Counted from the stretch's first letter, positions 19,060 to 29,715 are shown. The stretch is DNA of 64,000 nt from Candidatus Loosdrechtia aerotolerans (GCA_021646405.1 SOER01000014.1:1-64000), one strand, 5' to 3'. Notes: generated by a model from the letters alone, not told the origin. Numbers and translations are program-made.

Positions 19060-20280
19060 TTATCTTGCAAAAACCTTCTCTCTGTACTCCTCAACAGGAT
19101 GCGGCCCTCCTACCTCCTGTCTGTAATCCTGCCCTTCCTTATCAATCACTCTCTCTATAACTTCTACACTGGGAACACCTCCCGCATTCACTAGTTCCTG
19201 GTGTCTGAAATACCGATAATCATCAGGTACCTGTCTTGCGGGTACAAACTCGGTGTCCATGGCATTGTAATTATATTGAGTTTTCAGTATGTTCCTTACA
19301 TAATCTATATTGGACTTAAACCGAAAGAGATGAGAAAAACCGTCAGGGATAAGTTCTGCCGGGTCGCGCTTTTCGTATTGCTTCATCATGTCTGCCACTA
19401 TCCTCAGGTGTTCAATCTCCATTGCAAGATTATCTTCCCAGACTTTTTTCGCATTGTTATTCGATTCACTCTGCATGAGCGAGTAGTACAGCCAGCATTC
19501 ATTTAATTCATGATAAAATAACTGTTCAAACCAGCTCATTCTCGGATCAAGTAAAGACTCGTAATGGGTTACATGCTGTTCCTCAATCTGGGCTATTTCA
19601 AGATAAAGCCCTCTTCCTAAGCTCCCCTCTATCCTGTCACCTACATTCATATAAAAATTCATTGTCTGCTGTTCTGCTGAAATAATTGTGAGGGTATGGA
19701 GGATAGTCATCAGATCTGCAGTATTCTTATCAGCATATTTCCTTACATCATCAAGAGGATGACGGTGTTCCAATGCCGTTGGTCTTCCTACCGTTATCTC
19801 GGTATACTGTTTCGTTACCGATGATGCATCCTTTCCCATTGTAAGCCTCATAAGGTTTGCATAACGATAGAGATGATCAAAATCTTCTAAGAGTGCAAAA
19901 TCAAGCGCCTGTTTTACATATGGATCTTTTTCATTTTCAGCCAGGAATGCAGTCAGGTCGACAGCGACCTGTTCATACCCTATCGTAACCTCAAGGTTTG
20001 ACTCATCTGCGGGTATCATCCAGTTTATCACTTTCTGCTGGGACTGCTCTATCCTCCTTATCAATGCCAGCTTTTTCTTCAATTCCATATCATCTGTGTG
20101 CCTGGCAAAGTTATGGGAAAACAGGGCACCCTCCACCTCTACTCCGTTCATTAATATGCCGGCTGTTCTCGTATAAGGATGAATCGCATCCTTATCGTAA
20201 GGCTGAGAGTTCAATTCGCTCCAACTTTTAAACTGTTTTTCAATTGGTATACCTTTTTCTTTCAGGGGATTAAAAGCCAT
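19060..20280 (-). CDS. Ferritin-like di-iron protein, function unknown
   Basis: About 406 residues from the ATG at 20280, where AAAGGAG stands eight bases upstream. The sequence is almost all helical. It holds metal-ligand-like acidic/His pairs: 'LLEDFDHLYRY', 'IEEQHVTHYE', 'HELNECWLYY' and 'MEIEHLRIV', spaced as in ferritin-like four-helix bundles. The total length suggests two bundles. It may store iron or act as an oxidase or peroxidase. It is unlike classic ferritins or rubrerythrins in size, with no rubredoxin CxxC at the end. Confidence 0.65.
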   Translation of the reverse strand: MAFNPLKEKGIPIEKQFKSWSELNSQPYDKDAIHPYTRTAGILMNGVEVEGALFSHNFARHTDDMELKKKLALIRRIEQSQQKVINWMIPADESNLEVTIGYEQVAVDLTAFLAENEKDPYVKQALDFALLEDFDHLYRYANLMRLTMGKDASSVTKQYTEITVGRPTALEHRHPLDDVRKYADKNTADLMTILHTLTIISAEQQTMNFYMNVGDRIEGSLGRGLYLEIAQIEEQHVTHYESLLDPRMSWFEQLFYHELNECWLYYSLMQSESNNNAKKVWEDNLAMEIEHLRIVADMMKQYEKRDPAELIPDGFSHLFRFKSNIDYVRNILKTQYNYNAMDTEFVPARQVPDDYRYFRHQELVNAGGVPSVEVIERVIDKEGQDYRQEVGGPHPVEEYREKVFAR

Positions 20281-20908
20281 AACACAACTCCTTTCTAAAA
20301 TAATACAAAACAAAAAAACTTTTTAAAATTATTGATTAATCTCGATAGAAAATAATCAAAAACCAGGAAAGATTGTTTCCAAGATATGCCTGGATGGATG
20401 AAATAGAGAGGACTTTCACCTCTGTATGTATAAACGGGTGATTAGTGTTTTCGTGTAAACAACCTGAAACTGATCACCGGGGAATTCAAAACAAAATGAA
20501 TATGATTGAAAGAACATATCTCAATCTCATGGTATGAAAATAACTTCTGTTATTTGGTATGCTGTTGAGAATTATCTTTGAACACAGAGAAAAATCAGAA
20601 TTTTTCTCTGTACCGGAAATATTAGAAAAATACATGCCAAACTACAGGAGAAAGACACGATATCATACAGGGAAGACTTCTGAAAAACATTTCTTGATAA
20701 CTTACTATAGCATCTGAGTTTAATCCTGTAACCACCGAGGCAACTAACCTATAGCAACAAAAAGGCTTACAAATATTTAATATTTAAGCGTTGCCGGGAT
20801 AATGAGAATAAAGAAAGGAAAATGCGCTCTCCCTTTTAATAAAAAAGTTTAAAAAAGAGTATATTTTTTTAAAAATGTACTCGACCCATAAAATAACTAA
20901 CAGCAGAA
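20281..20908. other. Long divergent intergenic region
   Basis: No gene or convincing reading frame is visible in this AT-rich stretch between the ferritin-like and glycosylase genes. A run of T and A with short imperfect hairpins is present. It should hold the promoter of the ferritin-like gene near 20300-20340. The next part, 20909-21039, holds direct repeats and a clear promoter listed separately. Confidence 0.4.
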
Positions 20909-20950
20909 GTGACATGGCACGGTAACGTGACATGGCAAAATGTGACATGA
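20909..20950. promoter_or_regulatory. Three direct repeats GTGACATG
   Basis: GTGACATGGCA occurs at 20909-20919 and 20927-20937, and GTGACATGA at 20942-20950. Start-to-start spacings are 18 and 15 bases. They lie about 60 bases upstream of a strong promoter and could be activator or repressor sites. The regulator is unknown. Confidence 0.45.
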
Positions 20951-21009
20951 TACATGAATATCTTCTTCATTATTAGACACAAAATACCTTGACGAAAGGA
21001 AGGAAGGTT

Positions 21010-21039
21010 TTGACATACAGAGTGTATACCTTTTATAAT
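21010..21039 (+). promoter_or_regulatory. Consensus sigma-70-type promoter with spacer palindrome
   Basis: TTGACA at 21010-21015 and TATAAT at 21034-21039 are perfect consensus boxes 18 bases apart. ATACA-GAG-TGTAT, a perfect inverted repeat, fills 21015-21027 between them, as a repressor operator would. The glycosylase start is about 100 bases downstream. Confidence 0.75.
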
Positions 21040-21142
21040 TACTAAGTAATGAATAACTCTATAAGCAAGATGTATGAGAAAAAGATTTGAATATTGATTA
21101 ATTCCTCGTAAAAATCTGCATTATCATTTTCACAGGTGCATT

Positions 21143-22018
21143 GTGCCAAAAATCCGGATACAAGATTTTCACCTTGAGCATACCCTATTATGCGGGCAGC
21201 TATTTCGGGTAACAAGACAAGATGATTGGTACCATATTATCGTAAGGGACCGTATCTTGAAAATTCGCCAACGTTTTGATTGTTTAGAATTTCATGGAGT
21301 TAGCAAGGAGTTTCTGCTTCATTATTTTGCCCTTGACGAACCCTACATAGCGATCCTCACTCAAATAAACAAGGACCCGTACATCGATAATGCTATTAAG
21401 AAATACCATGGCTTAAGGATTATCCGGCAAGATCCGTGGGAGTGTGTAATATCGTTTTTGTGTTCCTCGGCAGCAAATATCCCGAAGATAACATTAAACC
21501 TTGAGCTTTTATCAAGCCTTTTTGGAAAAAGGATTCGTCTGAACAAATTTGAAGGATATGCATTCCCAAATCCAGGTGATCTGAACAGCTATCAAGGTAT
21601 CTTGATGGCAAAAACCGGCTTTCGGGCAGGATACATTAAAACTGCAAATGAGCTTGTTACTGAGGAATTCTTACAATCCTTACGGAAGCTCTCTTACTCA
21701 GAGGCAAAAAAGGCCCTGAAAAATATTCCGGGAATCGGAGATAAGATTGCTGATTGTATCCTGTTGTTTTCCCTTGGCTTTAGTGAGGCATTTCCCATTG
21801 ATATCTGGATACGAAGAGTCCTTCAAGAAGTTTACTTCAAAAATAGGCTGATATCAGATAAGCATCTGAGGGACTTTGGAACAAATTATTTTGGTAAGTA
21901 TGCAGGGTATGCGCAGCAGTTTCTCTACATGTTTGTACGCAACTCCATTCTTAAATCAGATAGAAGGACTCAGGAAGGCCTGGGAAAAGTCATATCCAAA
22001 GATAGAACACTTTTTTAA
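21143..22018 (+). CDS. OGG1-like 8-oxoguanine DNA glycosylase
   Basis: The 291-residue protein has the OGG N-terminal domain ('TLLCGQLFRV', where OGG1 family members read GQ.FRW). It then has the HhH-GPD region 'LKNIPGIGDKIADCILLFSL' near residues 192-211, with the catalytic Lys of OGG1-type enzymes (GDK). The matching Asp follows in PIDIWIRR. It should excise 8-oxoguanine and nick the strand by its lyase activity. The start is GTG. Its last 63 bases overlap the end of the convergent flavodiiron gene. Confidence 0.85.
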   Translation: MPKIRIQDFHLEHTLLCGQLFRVTRQDDWYHIIVRDRILKIRQRFDCLEFHGVSKEFLLHYFALDEPYIAILTQINKDPYIDNAIKKYHGLRIIRQDPWECVISFLCSSAANIPKITLNLELLSSLFGKRIRLNKFEGYAFPNPGDLNSYQGILMAKTGFRAGYIKTANELVTEEFLQSLRKLSYSEAKKALKNIPGIGDKIADCILLFSLGFSEAFPIDIWIRRVLQEVYFKNRLISDKHLRDFGTNYFGKYAGYAQQFLYMFVRNSILKSDRRTQEGLGKVISKDRTLF

Positions 22019-23149
22019 ATCCTCTTCAGAAGGAGTAAGGATAACCTTCAATGCAGGTTGCACAATCTTGAGTTTGAGCCCTTTTAACCGGTCTTCCATA
22101 AGTCTTGTTGCCTCTCCGCTCCAGCCGTAGGTACCAAATGTTGCGAATTTTTTGTTTTTTGCATTAACACTATAGATAATATCAATGATATCCCAGATCG
22201 GCCGTATTGCGTCACCATTTAATGTTGAAGAACCAAAGAGAAGGCCATCGGCAGATTCAATTTCACATCGCATAACTTCCGGAGAGACAGCAGCTGCATC
22301 ATAGAGCTTCACCTCGGTATTCACCGTAGACACCCCTTTAGCTATTGCCTCCGCCATTCTTTTCGTGTTTCCGTACATCGAGGCGTAAAATATTACAATC
22401 TGCTTTTTATTCGGGTCCTTTCGGGGGGTACTCCAGTCCTTGTATGCCCTGATATATTTCCATGGATCAGTTCGAAGAATAGGACCATGGCTCGGTGCAA
22501 TTAGTTGAATATCGAGATCTTTAATCTTTTCTATCGCCTCGAGCATCTTTTTCCTGTAAGGACCCATTACATGTTCAAAATAATCCTGAAAATCTTCAGA
22601 AAAGTCATCCACCCTGTCGTTATAAAGGCGTTCATCGCAAAAGTGAGTTGCAAACCCGTCACAAGGAAAGAGTACACGGTCCTCTTCCAGATAGGTAAAC
22701 ATCGTATCAGGCCAGTGCCAGTACGGGGCATGGATAAACCTTAATTGTTTGTTACCCAGGCTGATAATTTCACCATCTTCAACGGTCTTTCCATTGTAAT
22801 CCTTATGGAGGATATTTTTCAGAAAAAACGCTGCAGTTCGTGTAGATAAAACCTGGGCATTTATCGCCTCGTTCAATAATGCCCCCAATGCCCCGGAATG
22901 ATCCATCTCTGTATGATGAACAACAATGTATTGAATATCCTTCGGGTCTATTAATGATTTCAGTTTGGCAAGATATTCTTCGGTAAATTTTGCATGAACT
23001 GTATCCACAAGGGTAGGTTTATCTGCCTTGATAAGATACGAATTGTAGGTCGTACCAAAACGTGTCTTATAAACGACATCGAATACCCTGAGGGTTGCAT
23101 TCAGCACCCCTACCCAATGAATATCTTTTTTGATTTCTAAGGTTTGCAT
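21956..23149 (-). CDS. Flavodiiron protein (A-type flavoprotein)
   Basis: Such proteins reduce NO to N2O or O2 to water in the cytoplasm. The beta-lactamase-like domain carries the di-iron ligands HTEMDH near residues 80-85, then a His in 'HAPYWHWPDTM', an Asp in FPCDGFATH, and a His in APSHGPI. The C-terminal flavodoxin domain starts at 'VIFYASMYGNTKRMAEAIAKG' near 250. No rubredoxin tail is present, so this is the simple class A form of about 397 residues. NO detoxification fits a nitrogen-cycling host. Confidence 0.93.
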   Translation of the reverse strand: MQTLEIKKDIHWVGVLNATLRVFDVVYKTRFGTTYNSYLIKADKPTLVDTVHAKFTEEYLAKLKSLIDPKDIQYIVVHHTEMDHSGALGALLNEAINAQVLSTRTAAFFLKNILHKDYNGKTVEDGEIISLGNKQLRFIHAPYWHWPDTMFTYLEEDRVLFPCDGFATHFCDERLYNDRVDDFSEDFQDYFEHVMGPYRKKMLEAIEKIKDLDIQLIAPSHGPILRTDPWKYIRAYKDWSTPRKDPNKKQIVIFYASMYGNTKRMAEAIAKGVSTVNTEVKLYDAAAVSPEVMRCEIESADGLLFGSSTLNGDAIRPIWDIIDIIYSVNAKNKKFATFGTYGWSGEATRLMEDRLKGLKLKIVQPALKVILTPSEEDLKKCSIFGYDFSQAFLSPSI

Positions 23150-23287
23150 ACTAACCACCCCGAAGTAAATGAAATACTTTTATCTCACTACAAAAACTTT
23201 GTTATATTTTTTACAAAAAAGGTTTTACTCAGGCCTGTTTATTGAATAGTATCATGTCTCACCTCTATTTGACAAGGCCAAACCTTT

Positions 23288-23776
23288 TTACTGTTCTCTC
23301 CTTTTTTTTACAAAATTCATCAAACCACCCACTTGAATGATTTCCTGCATTTCTTGTGGAAAGGGTTCGAATCTGAATCTTTTTTTTGAAGTATGATCTA
23401 TAATCTCCGCATGCGCAAGATCGATCTCCACTTCATCACCTTCCTGGATTTGTTCCGCAGCTTCAGGACTTTCAAAGATAGGCAAACCAATATTGATGGC
23501 ATTTCTAAAGAAAATACGGGCAAAGGATTTTGCAATGACACCTGAAATCCCGGCAGCCTTAATTGCTATTGGCGCATGTTCCCGGGAGGAACCACACCCA
23601 AAATTGTCCCCTGCCACAATCACATCACCTTTTTGTGCTTTTTTCATGAAATCCGGATCAGCATCTTCCATACAATGAGCTGCTAATTCTTTTGTGTCTG
23701 TAGTATTCAAATAACGTGCCGGAATAATTTCATCCGTATTAATATTATCCCAAAACTTCCAACATTTTCCTCTCAT
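23288..23776 (-). CDS. leuD: 3-isopropylmalate dehydratase small subunit
   Basis: This is the swivel domain of the isopropylmalate isomerase for leucine synthesis. At about 162 residues it is the short archaeal-like LeuD form. Motifs are 'DNINTDEIIPARYL', 'AGDNFGCGSSREHAP' and 'FRNAINIGLP'. ATG at 23776 has GAGGCGA upstream and matches the family start; an upstream ATG would add 12 unlikely residues. It lies 56 bases downstream of a giant activase gene, which separates it from leuC. Homoaconitase or another isomerase of the family cannot be ruled out. Confidence 0.9.
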   Translation of the reverse strand: MRGKCWKFWDNINTDEIIPARYLNTTDTKELAAHCMEDADPDFMKKAQKGDVIVAGDNFGCGSSREHAPIAIKAAGISGVIAKSFARIFFRNAINIGLPIFESPEAAEQIQEGDEVEIDLAHAEIIDHTSKKRFRFEPFPQEMQEIIQVGGLMNFVKKRREQ

Positions 23777-23832
23777 TCTCGCCTCAATGATAAATCTCAA
23801 AAACAAAAGCAATAATCTTCATATACAAAAAT

Positions 23833-26800
23833 CTATTCTGAAAAAACCTTCTTTTTGGGAGCAGTTTTTACCTCTTTATCCTTACCGGAGGCATGGAACG
23901 GGGAAATGGATGCTATCCGGTTTTTGGCTGAGGGCCTTTGTTTCTTAAGCCGTAATCTGCTTTCCATCCTCTGGTAAGCCTGATGCATAAATGCCTCTAG
24001 CCGTGTCTCTTCATTACTCTGCTCCTGGCCATCAAAAGACAGCTTCAAACAGGGTATACCACCATGTTCCTTTTGCAATCGTTCCAGTACGCCGTTTACG
24101 ACGGTTCCGGGCATGCAGTGAAATGGAAGCACATTGATAATCCCATCGAATCCATTCTCTACATATTCAACTGCTTTCCCCATACTGAGCACCGGATCAC
24201 CTTTATAAGAATCATCGATATAGGGTTTTCCTTTTTTGATGAGTTCTTTGATAGAAGCATCTTTTAAGAAATGTCTGACACTGCCTTTGAATACGTTTAT
24301 GAGCCTGTTAGCATCGTGTCTTTGGACAATATCGGAAATAAACTCGCCAAAGAAACCTTTATAATTCTTTTCAAAGAGACAGGTTTCCCTGCGGCAGTGT
24401 GCAATATAATTAATCCATTCAGAAAAAGGCGGAACAAATGCCTCTCCACCCAGCCGTTCTATATTCCTTACAAGGAAATTATTAGCAAACTCATTGCACC
24501 GGACATAGGTTTCTCCGATAATACCAATCAAAGGTCTCGGTTTGCTTCTGTCAACCTTTATATTCGAAAATGCGTCACGTGCTTCTCTGGCAAGCCCGAC
24601 CAAATCCCCGTGCTTTTCAAGCGTCATCTCTGCTTTTTTCACATAATCCTCGTAAACGGCATCTGCATCACCGCTCGTTACCTCATAAGGTCTTATCTCT
24701 CTTTGCAGCTTTTGCAGGAGGTCAATATACATAATACCATTCCATGCTAATTTGCGGAAATGGGTACCGAGTCTTTTTGTATCTTCACCATAATTTTCAC
24801 CCTGATCCATCGTATAGATAGATACCTTAGAAAACCCAAGTTCATCTAATACCATACGGTGAAACTTGTTATATTGACCAAACCGGCAGGGACCGGATGC
24901 TGTAGCCATGAAGAAGGCACTTGCTTCAGGATCGAAATCAGGGCTTAATGCTTTTTTCACAATATCTCCGGTTGTCAGGATCGCAGGATAGCACTCTTTC
25001 CCCGAAGTAAATCTTCGCCCGATAGTAATAGATTCCGTATCCGCCATGGGTAAAGCCTCTGCCTTTACCCCGTTTGCATTCATGGAGGCGGCAATCATCT
25101 TGCCATGATCACACATATATGGGATATAGAGTACCCGCTTCTTTTTTTCTGTAACATTCCAGGAAGGAGTCTCTTCATGTGTCTTTTCCCTGCCATAGTC
25201 TGACTTAACGTTTTTTAGACTGTCAATAAATGCCTCACACCGGGTGATTGCACCTACATCGGAACTGTGCTCGTCAATCTCTATCGTTAAACAGGGTTTC
25301 CCCGATAATTCTTTTGTAAAGAATTTCGTGATAAACGAATCAGGACCGCAGCCAAAATTGGTAATGTAAAGAGGGTAGAGTCTCTTGTCTCTGGCAATTA
25401 ATCGGGCAGCAGCAAGAAATCTCTGCCCTGTTTTCCAGTACATATTTGAATAGTCATGGACGATTTCTTCAAGATTAAGCGTCAGGAAATCAAGGGGAAT
25501 CGTTATAACTCCCAGATCACGGAGTTTTTCAGGAAGGCCGAGATTCATCCCCGTATCGCATCCGTTATACGAACGACTTATAAGAACAAAGGCCTTATCG
25601 TTCTCTCCCAGGGTTTCCAAAACCTCTTTTCCCCGCATCTCTAAGGTTGCATGAAAGGCATCCTGCGCCTCAAGTGCTGTTCGGATAGCTGACGTAACAA
25701 CCTTTCCGGTCTTCCCTAAATCCTTTGCAATCTGACGCAGCGTTCCCTTCAGATATTCCTCTCCGTACTCAAAACGAATAATCGGCGATAATACCTTAAA
25801 GTTCTTTTCCTTGAAATTAATCGCCGAACGGACAAGATAGGGGATGCACTGTACATAAGGACATGCAAACGAATGGGTAAATTTCTCACTGGCATGGCTT
25901 AGATTGATAATACTGGGGAGAAACAAATAATCAATATCCCTGTCCAGAATATCAATTACATGCCCGTGTGCAACCTTAATGGGGAAGCATGTCTCCGCAG
26001 TAATCACTTCTACTCCATTGTAAACAATATCTTTATTTGTATCGCTTGAGGTTATTACATCGAAGCCCAGTTCTATAAAAAACGCCTTCCAGAGGGGAAA
26101 AAAATCATGAAAAAGAGAAGATGCCTGTGGTATGCCGATCTTTTTCCCTATGGGGTGATCAGGTTTATTGTTCTTATACGAATTCAGGAGTGCTTCTTTT
26201 CGTTCCCGGAAGAGTCTCGGCAGGTGCCTTCCTTTCTTCAGAGATCTTTCATCATCAAATTTACCACAGCGGCTTCCATAGTGCAGCGGATTCTCCCCTT
26301 CAATGGTAACCTTTCGGATCTCACAAATATTCGAGCAGTCTTTGCATACAAAAGAAGAAAGTTCATACCGTTTATGGCGAAGGTCGAACCCTCTGAATCT
26401 TGATTTTTCCCAGGTCTTTTCTTCCATTGCAAGAACAGCAGAGCCAATAGCACCCATAATGTCATGATGAGGGGGAACGGTAACCTTTTTCCCTGTTACT
26501 TTTTCGAATGCCGCCTTTACACCGCGGTTTGCAGCAACTCCTCCCTGAAAGAAAATGGTATCACCAATCTTTCTATCCTCAACAACCCTATTGATAAAAT
26601 TCAGTACAACAGAATAGCTAAGGCCTGCAAGTAAATCATCTTTCTCCGTTCCGCGCTGCTGATGATGGTTAAGGTCCGATTCCATAAAGACAGTGCACCG
26701 CTCTCCAAGATGAGAGGGACAACATGACGAAAGGGCCTGCTTACTAAATTCTGCTTTAATATTAACGCTGAGCTTTTCCGCCTGTTCCTCCAAAAACGAT

Positions 26801-28149
26801 CCGGTTCCAGCCGCACAAACTTTATTCATGGCAAAATCAACGATCGCACCATTTTCCAGTTGTATAAATTTTGAATCCTGTCCGCCGATTTCAAAAATGG
26901 TATCCACGTTTTTATCTACATGTGCAGCGGCAGTAGCATGAGCAGTAATTTCATTCTTTACAATATCAGCACCAATAAAGTCTCCTGTCAGATAGCGGCC
27001 AGACCCTGTAGTTCCCGCTCCACAGACAATTACTTTGTCCCCTACTTCCAAACCTACTTCGTAGAGACCCTGCTTTACCGCCTCAAGCGGCCTTCCTGCC
27101 GTCATAAGGTAACGTCTTGCTAAAACATTTTTCTGCGTATCAATAACAACAATATTTGTGCTGATCGATCCAACATCAATACCGACATATGCCTCGATCT
27201 TTTCATCTCCCGTAATAGGATGGGTTTCCTGAACGATTGTATAATTGTCTGATTGAAGAGGTGCCAGGTTTGATGTTTTCGCGCTCCGGGTTCTCAGGTA
27301 TTCCTCAACTTCTTTTAAACCGCGAAAAGGTGAGTGAATACCTTTGTCCATGATGGTAAATACCGTACCAATTGCACCCATTACTTTAAAATATTTCGGT
27401 ATGATCAGTTCTTCGGGCTTCAGTTCCAGGATATCCTCAAAGGCTTTCACCATCCCGGCATTTGCTGCAACGCCGCCCTGGAAAACAATGGGTTTACTAA
27501 ATTCTTTTCCCTTACCGATATTGCTCTTAAAATTCCTTGCCATCGCATAGCAGAGACCAGCAACAATATCATGTACCGGTGTACCCTCCTGTTGCAGATG
27601 AATCATATCCGTTTTGGCAAACACACTGCATCGGCCTGCTATACGCGGTGGATTTTTCGATTGTAATGCCAGTGTACCAAATTCTTTCTCGATAGCAATA
27701 CCAAGCCGCGTTGCCTGTTGATCCAGAAATGAACCAGTACCTGCAGCACACATGGTATTCATTGAGAAATCGGAAACCTTCATTTGCTGTGTTGCTGCGT
27801 CATGCTCGATCAGCATAAGTTTCGAATCCTCTCCACCAATTTCTATAATGGTACGCGCCTCCGGGCAGAGGGTTGTCGTAGCTTTGCTGTGTGCTACAAC
27901 CTCATTTACGAACGCAATGTTCATTAATTCAGAGACAAATTTACCACCGGTTCCTGTAATAGCTATACCATCAAGATCATCGATATGGATTCTGTTGAAT
28001 ATATCTTTGAGAACAAGGAGGAATGTTTCCACTGGCTGACCATGCGAACGGATATAGTGGTCTTCTAAGATTTCCTTACGCTCATTGATTAACACTGCTT
28101 TTACGCTAACTGAACCAATATCCAATCCTATATATTTTTTCCGGGACAT
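23833..28149 (-). CDS. Giant acyl-CoA dehydratase activase-related protein
   Basis: About 1438 residues. Two tandem BadF/BadG-type ASKHA ATPase domains come first: 'GLDIGSVSVKAVLI' near residue 8 with CAAGTGSFLDQQA near 138, and 'GIDVGSISTNIVVID' near 320 with CAAGTGSFLEEQA near 445. The Cys of each would bind a shared [4Fe-4S] cluster. The rest (from about 670) resembles DUF2229 and an HgdB-like dehydratase fold, with many Cys. Related activators push one electron into 2-hydroxyacyl-CoA dehydratases. Fused proteins like this have no proven reaction. The start is ATG at 28149; a GTG four codons earlier is possible. Confidence 0.85.
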   Translation of the reverse strand: MSRKKYIGLDIGSVSVKAVLINERKEILEDHYIRSHGQPVETFLLVLKDIFNRIHIDDLDGIAITGTGGKFVSELMNIAFVNEVVAHSKATTTLCPEARTIIEIGGEDSKLMLIEHDAATQQMKVSDFSMNTMCAAGTGSFLDQQATRLGIAIEKEFGTLALQSKNPPRIAGRCSVFAKTDMIHLQQEGTPVHDIVAGLCYAMARNFKSNIGKGKEFSKPIVFQGGVAANAGMVKAFEDILELKPEELIIPKYFKVMGAIGTVFTIMDKGIHSPFRGLKEVEEYLRTRSAKTSNLAPLQSDNYTIVQETHPITGDEKIEAYVGIDVGSISTNIVVIDTQKNVLARRYLMTAGRPLEAVKQGLYEVGLEVGDKVIVCGAGTTGSGRYLTGDFIGADIVKNEITAHATAAAHVDKNVDTIFEIGGQDSKFIQLENGAIVDFAMNKVCAAGTGSFLEEQAEKLSVNIKAEFSKQALSSCCPSHLGERCTVFMESDLNHHQQRGTEKDDLLAGLSYSVVLNFINRVVEDRKIGDTIFFQGGVAANRGVKAAFEKVTGKKVTVPPHHDIMGAIGSAVLAMEEKTWEKSRFRGFDLRHKRYELSSFVCKDCSNICEIRKVTIEGENPLHYGSRCGKFDDERSLKKGRHLPRLFRERKEALLNSYKNNKPDHPIGKKIGIPQASSLFHDFFPLWKAFFIELGFDVITSSDTNKDIVYNGVEVITAETCFPIKVAHGHVIDILDRDIDYLFLPSIINLSHASEKFTHSFACPYVQCIPYLVRSAINFKEKNFKVLSPIIRFEYGEEYLKGTLRQIAKDLGKTGKVVTSAIRTALEAQDAFHATLEMRGKEVLETLGENDKAFVLISRSYNGCDTGMNLGLPEKLRDLGVITIPLDFLTLNLEEIVHDYSNMYWKTGQRFLAAARLIARDKRLYPLYITNFGCGPDSFITKFFTKELSGKPCLTIEIDEHSSDVGAITRCEAFIDSLKNVKSDYGREKTHEETPSWNVTEKKKRVLYIPYMCDHGKMIAASMNANGVKAEALPMADTESITIGRRFTSGKECYPAILTTGDIVKKALSPDFDPEASAFFMATASGPCRFGQYNKFHRMVLDELGFSKVSIYTMDQGENYGEDTKRLGTHFRKLAWNGIMYIDLLQKLQREIRPYEVTSGDADAVYEDYVKKAEMTLEKHGDLVGLAREARDAFSNIKVDRSKPRPLIGIIGETYVRCNEFANNFLVRNIERLGGEAFVPPFSEWINYIAHCRRETCLFEKNYKGFFGEFISDIVQRHDANRLINVFKGSVRHFLKDASIKELIKKGKPYIDDSYKGDPVLSMGKAVEYVENGFDGIINVLPFHCMPGTVVNGVLERLQKEHGGIPCLKLSFDGQEQSNEETRLEAFMHQAYQRMESRLRLKKQRPSAKNRIASISPFHASGKDKEVKTAPKKKVFSE

Positions 28150-28345
28150 AGTTTTACTCACTCTCTAGACTTTATTAGATATCAGATATTCTGAACAAAC
28201 TGAAAAACCAAGGTAACAAGAGGCAGATTTTTCGTTTCGGTCAGATGATCGTACGGGATAATCTCATCATCTGAAAAGCGGCGAGGCGATTTGTATCTAC
28301 CAACCACAGGTGTTCAGGGATCTTATGTACAAAATCCCTTAAGTC

Positions 28346-29617
28346 CTATTCCTTCTTTGCTACTTCATCAGGTGGTGTAATCTCACCGGTAATAGCAGAT
28401 GTCGCTGCAACGGCGGGGCCACAAAGGTATATTTCGCTTTTGGGATGACCCATACGACCAACAAAATTACGATTTGTCGTTGATAATGCCCGTTCTCCTT
28501 CTGCCAGAATTCCCATATGCCCCCCTAAACAGGGACCACATGTCGGGGTAGAAACGACTGCTTCGGCCTCGATAAATGTCTCAATCAGGCCCTCTTTTAT
28601 CGCTTGCTTATAGATGTCCTGCGTTGCCGGTATAATAATAAGCCGAATAGACGGATGTCTTTTCTTTCCTTTAAGAATGTGAGCTGCTATTCGGAGATCT
28701 GAAATTCTTCCGTTTGTACAAGAACCAATAACTACCTGATCTATCTTAATTCCCGCTACGTCCGTTACTGGTTTTGTATTTTCTGGTAGGCTAGGGAGAG
28801 CTACCTGAGGGGAGATTTCATCGGTATTAAACTCGTATATTTTCGCATAAGTACAATCGGAATCGCTCTGATGCAATACATATTTTTTTTCTCCTCTGCC
28901 CTGCATATAATCCGTAGTATTCTTATCAGGGGAAATAATCCCGTTCTTGGCACCTGCCTCAATTGCCATATTGCATATAGCAAAACGATCATCCATAGAT
29001 AAATGGGTAATAGCGCTGCCGGTAAATTCCATTGCCTTATACAGGGCACCGTCAACACCAATCTTTCCTATTGTATAGAGGATCAAATCCTTTCCCGAAG
29101 TCCAGTTCCTCGCCCTGCCGTGAAAAACAAATTGTATTGATTCAGGTACTTTTAGCCATACTTTCCCTGTAGCAAAACATGCGGCAAGATCTGTGCTTCC
29201 AACACCTGTTGAGAATGCACCGAGTGCACCGTAGGTACACGTATGGGAGTCGGCACCGATTATAAGATCACCAGGGGCTACAACTCCCTGTTCCGGAAGG
29301 AGGGCATGTTCAATACCCATTCGACCAATTTCAAAATAATACTTTAATGCGTGCTTTGTGGCAAATTCACGAAGAGACTTTGACTGCTGGGCGGATTTAA
29401 TATCTTTATTCGGGGTGAAATGATCAGGTACCAAAACAATCTTTTCGGGATCAAAGACCTGTTCAATTCCCGCCTTTTCAAACTCCTCAATAGCGATAGG
29501 GGCAGTGATATCATTTCCCAGGCATATATCTACATCCGCGTAAACAAATTGTCCGGGGTGGACTTCTCTCAGGTTTGTATGTGCGGCAATAATCTTCTCT
29601 GTTATTGTCATTCCCAT
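28346..29617 (-). CDS. leuC: 3-isopropylmalate dehydratase large subunit
   Basis: The aconitase-fold subunit holds the [4Fe-4S] cluster and isomerises 2- and 3-isopropylmalate in leucine synthesis. It is 423 residues, the short archaeal-like LeuC type. '[21 protein letters not shown]' supplies one Cys. 'VIGSCTNGR' and '[13 protein letters not shown]' supply the other two. It is the first gene of a minus-strand run: leuC, activase, leuD. Homoaconitase of the same subfamily remains possible. Confidence 0.92.
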   Translation of the reverse strand: MGMTITEKIIAAHTNLREVHPGQFVYADVDICLGNDITAPIAIEEFEKAGIEQVFDPEKIVLVPDHFTPNKDIKSAQQSKSLREFATKHALKYYFEIGRMGIEHALLPEQGVVAPGDLIIGADSHTCTYGALGAFSTGVGSTDLAACFATGKVWLKVPESIQFVFHGRARNWTSGKDLILYTIGKIGVDGALYKAMEFTGSAITHLSMDDRFAICNMAIEAGAKNGIISPDKNTTDYMQGRGEKKYVLHQSDSDCTYAKIYEFNTDEISPQVALPSLPENTKPVTDVAGIKIDQVVIGSCTNGRISDLRIAAHILKGKKRHPSIRLIIIPATQDIYKQAIKEGLIETFIEAEAVVSTPTCGPCLGGHMGILAEGERALSTTNRNFVGRMGHPKSEIYLCGPAVAATSAITGEITPPDEVAKKE

Positions 29618-29715
29618 AGGTTATCTTTTATCGTATCATACGTACTCCAATTGTTTTTAAGATATCAATAAATAATGGTACCCGTCCTGATGAACCAAAG
29701 ATATGGATACAGATC

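Noticed and set aside
24271-24750. 159-codon plus-strand frame in the activase gene
   Set aside because: Antisense to a clear conserved gene; no family match seen.
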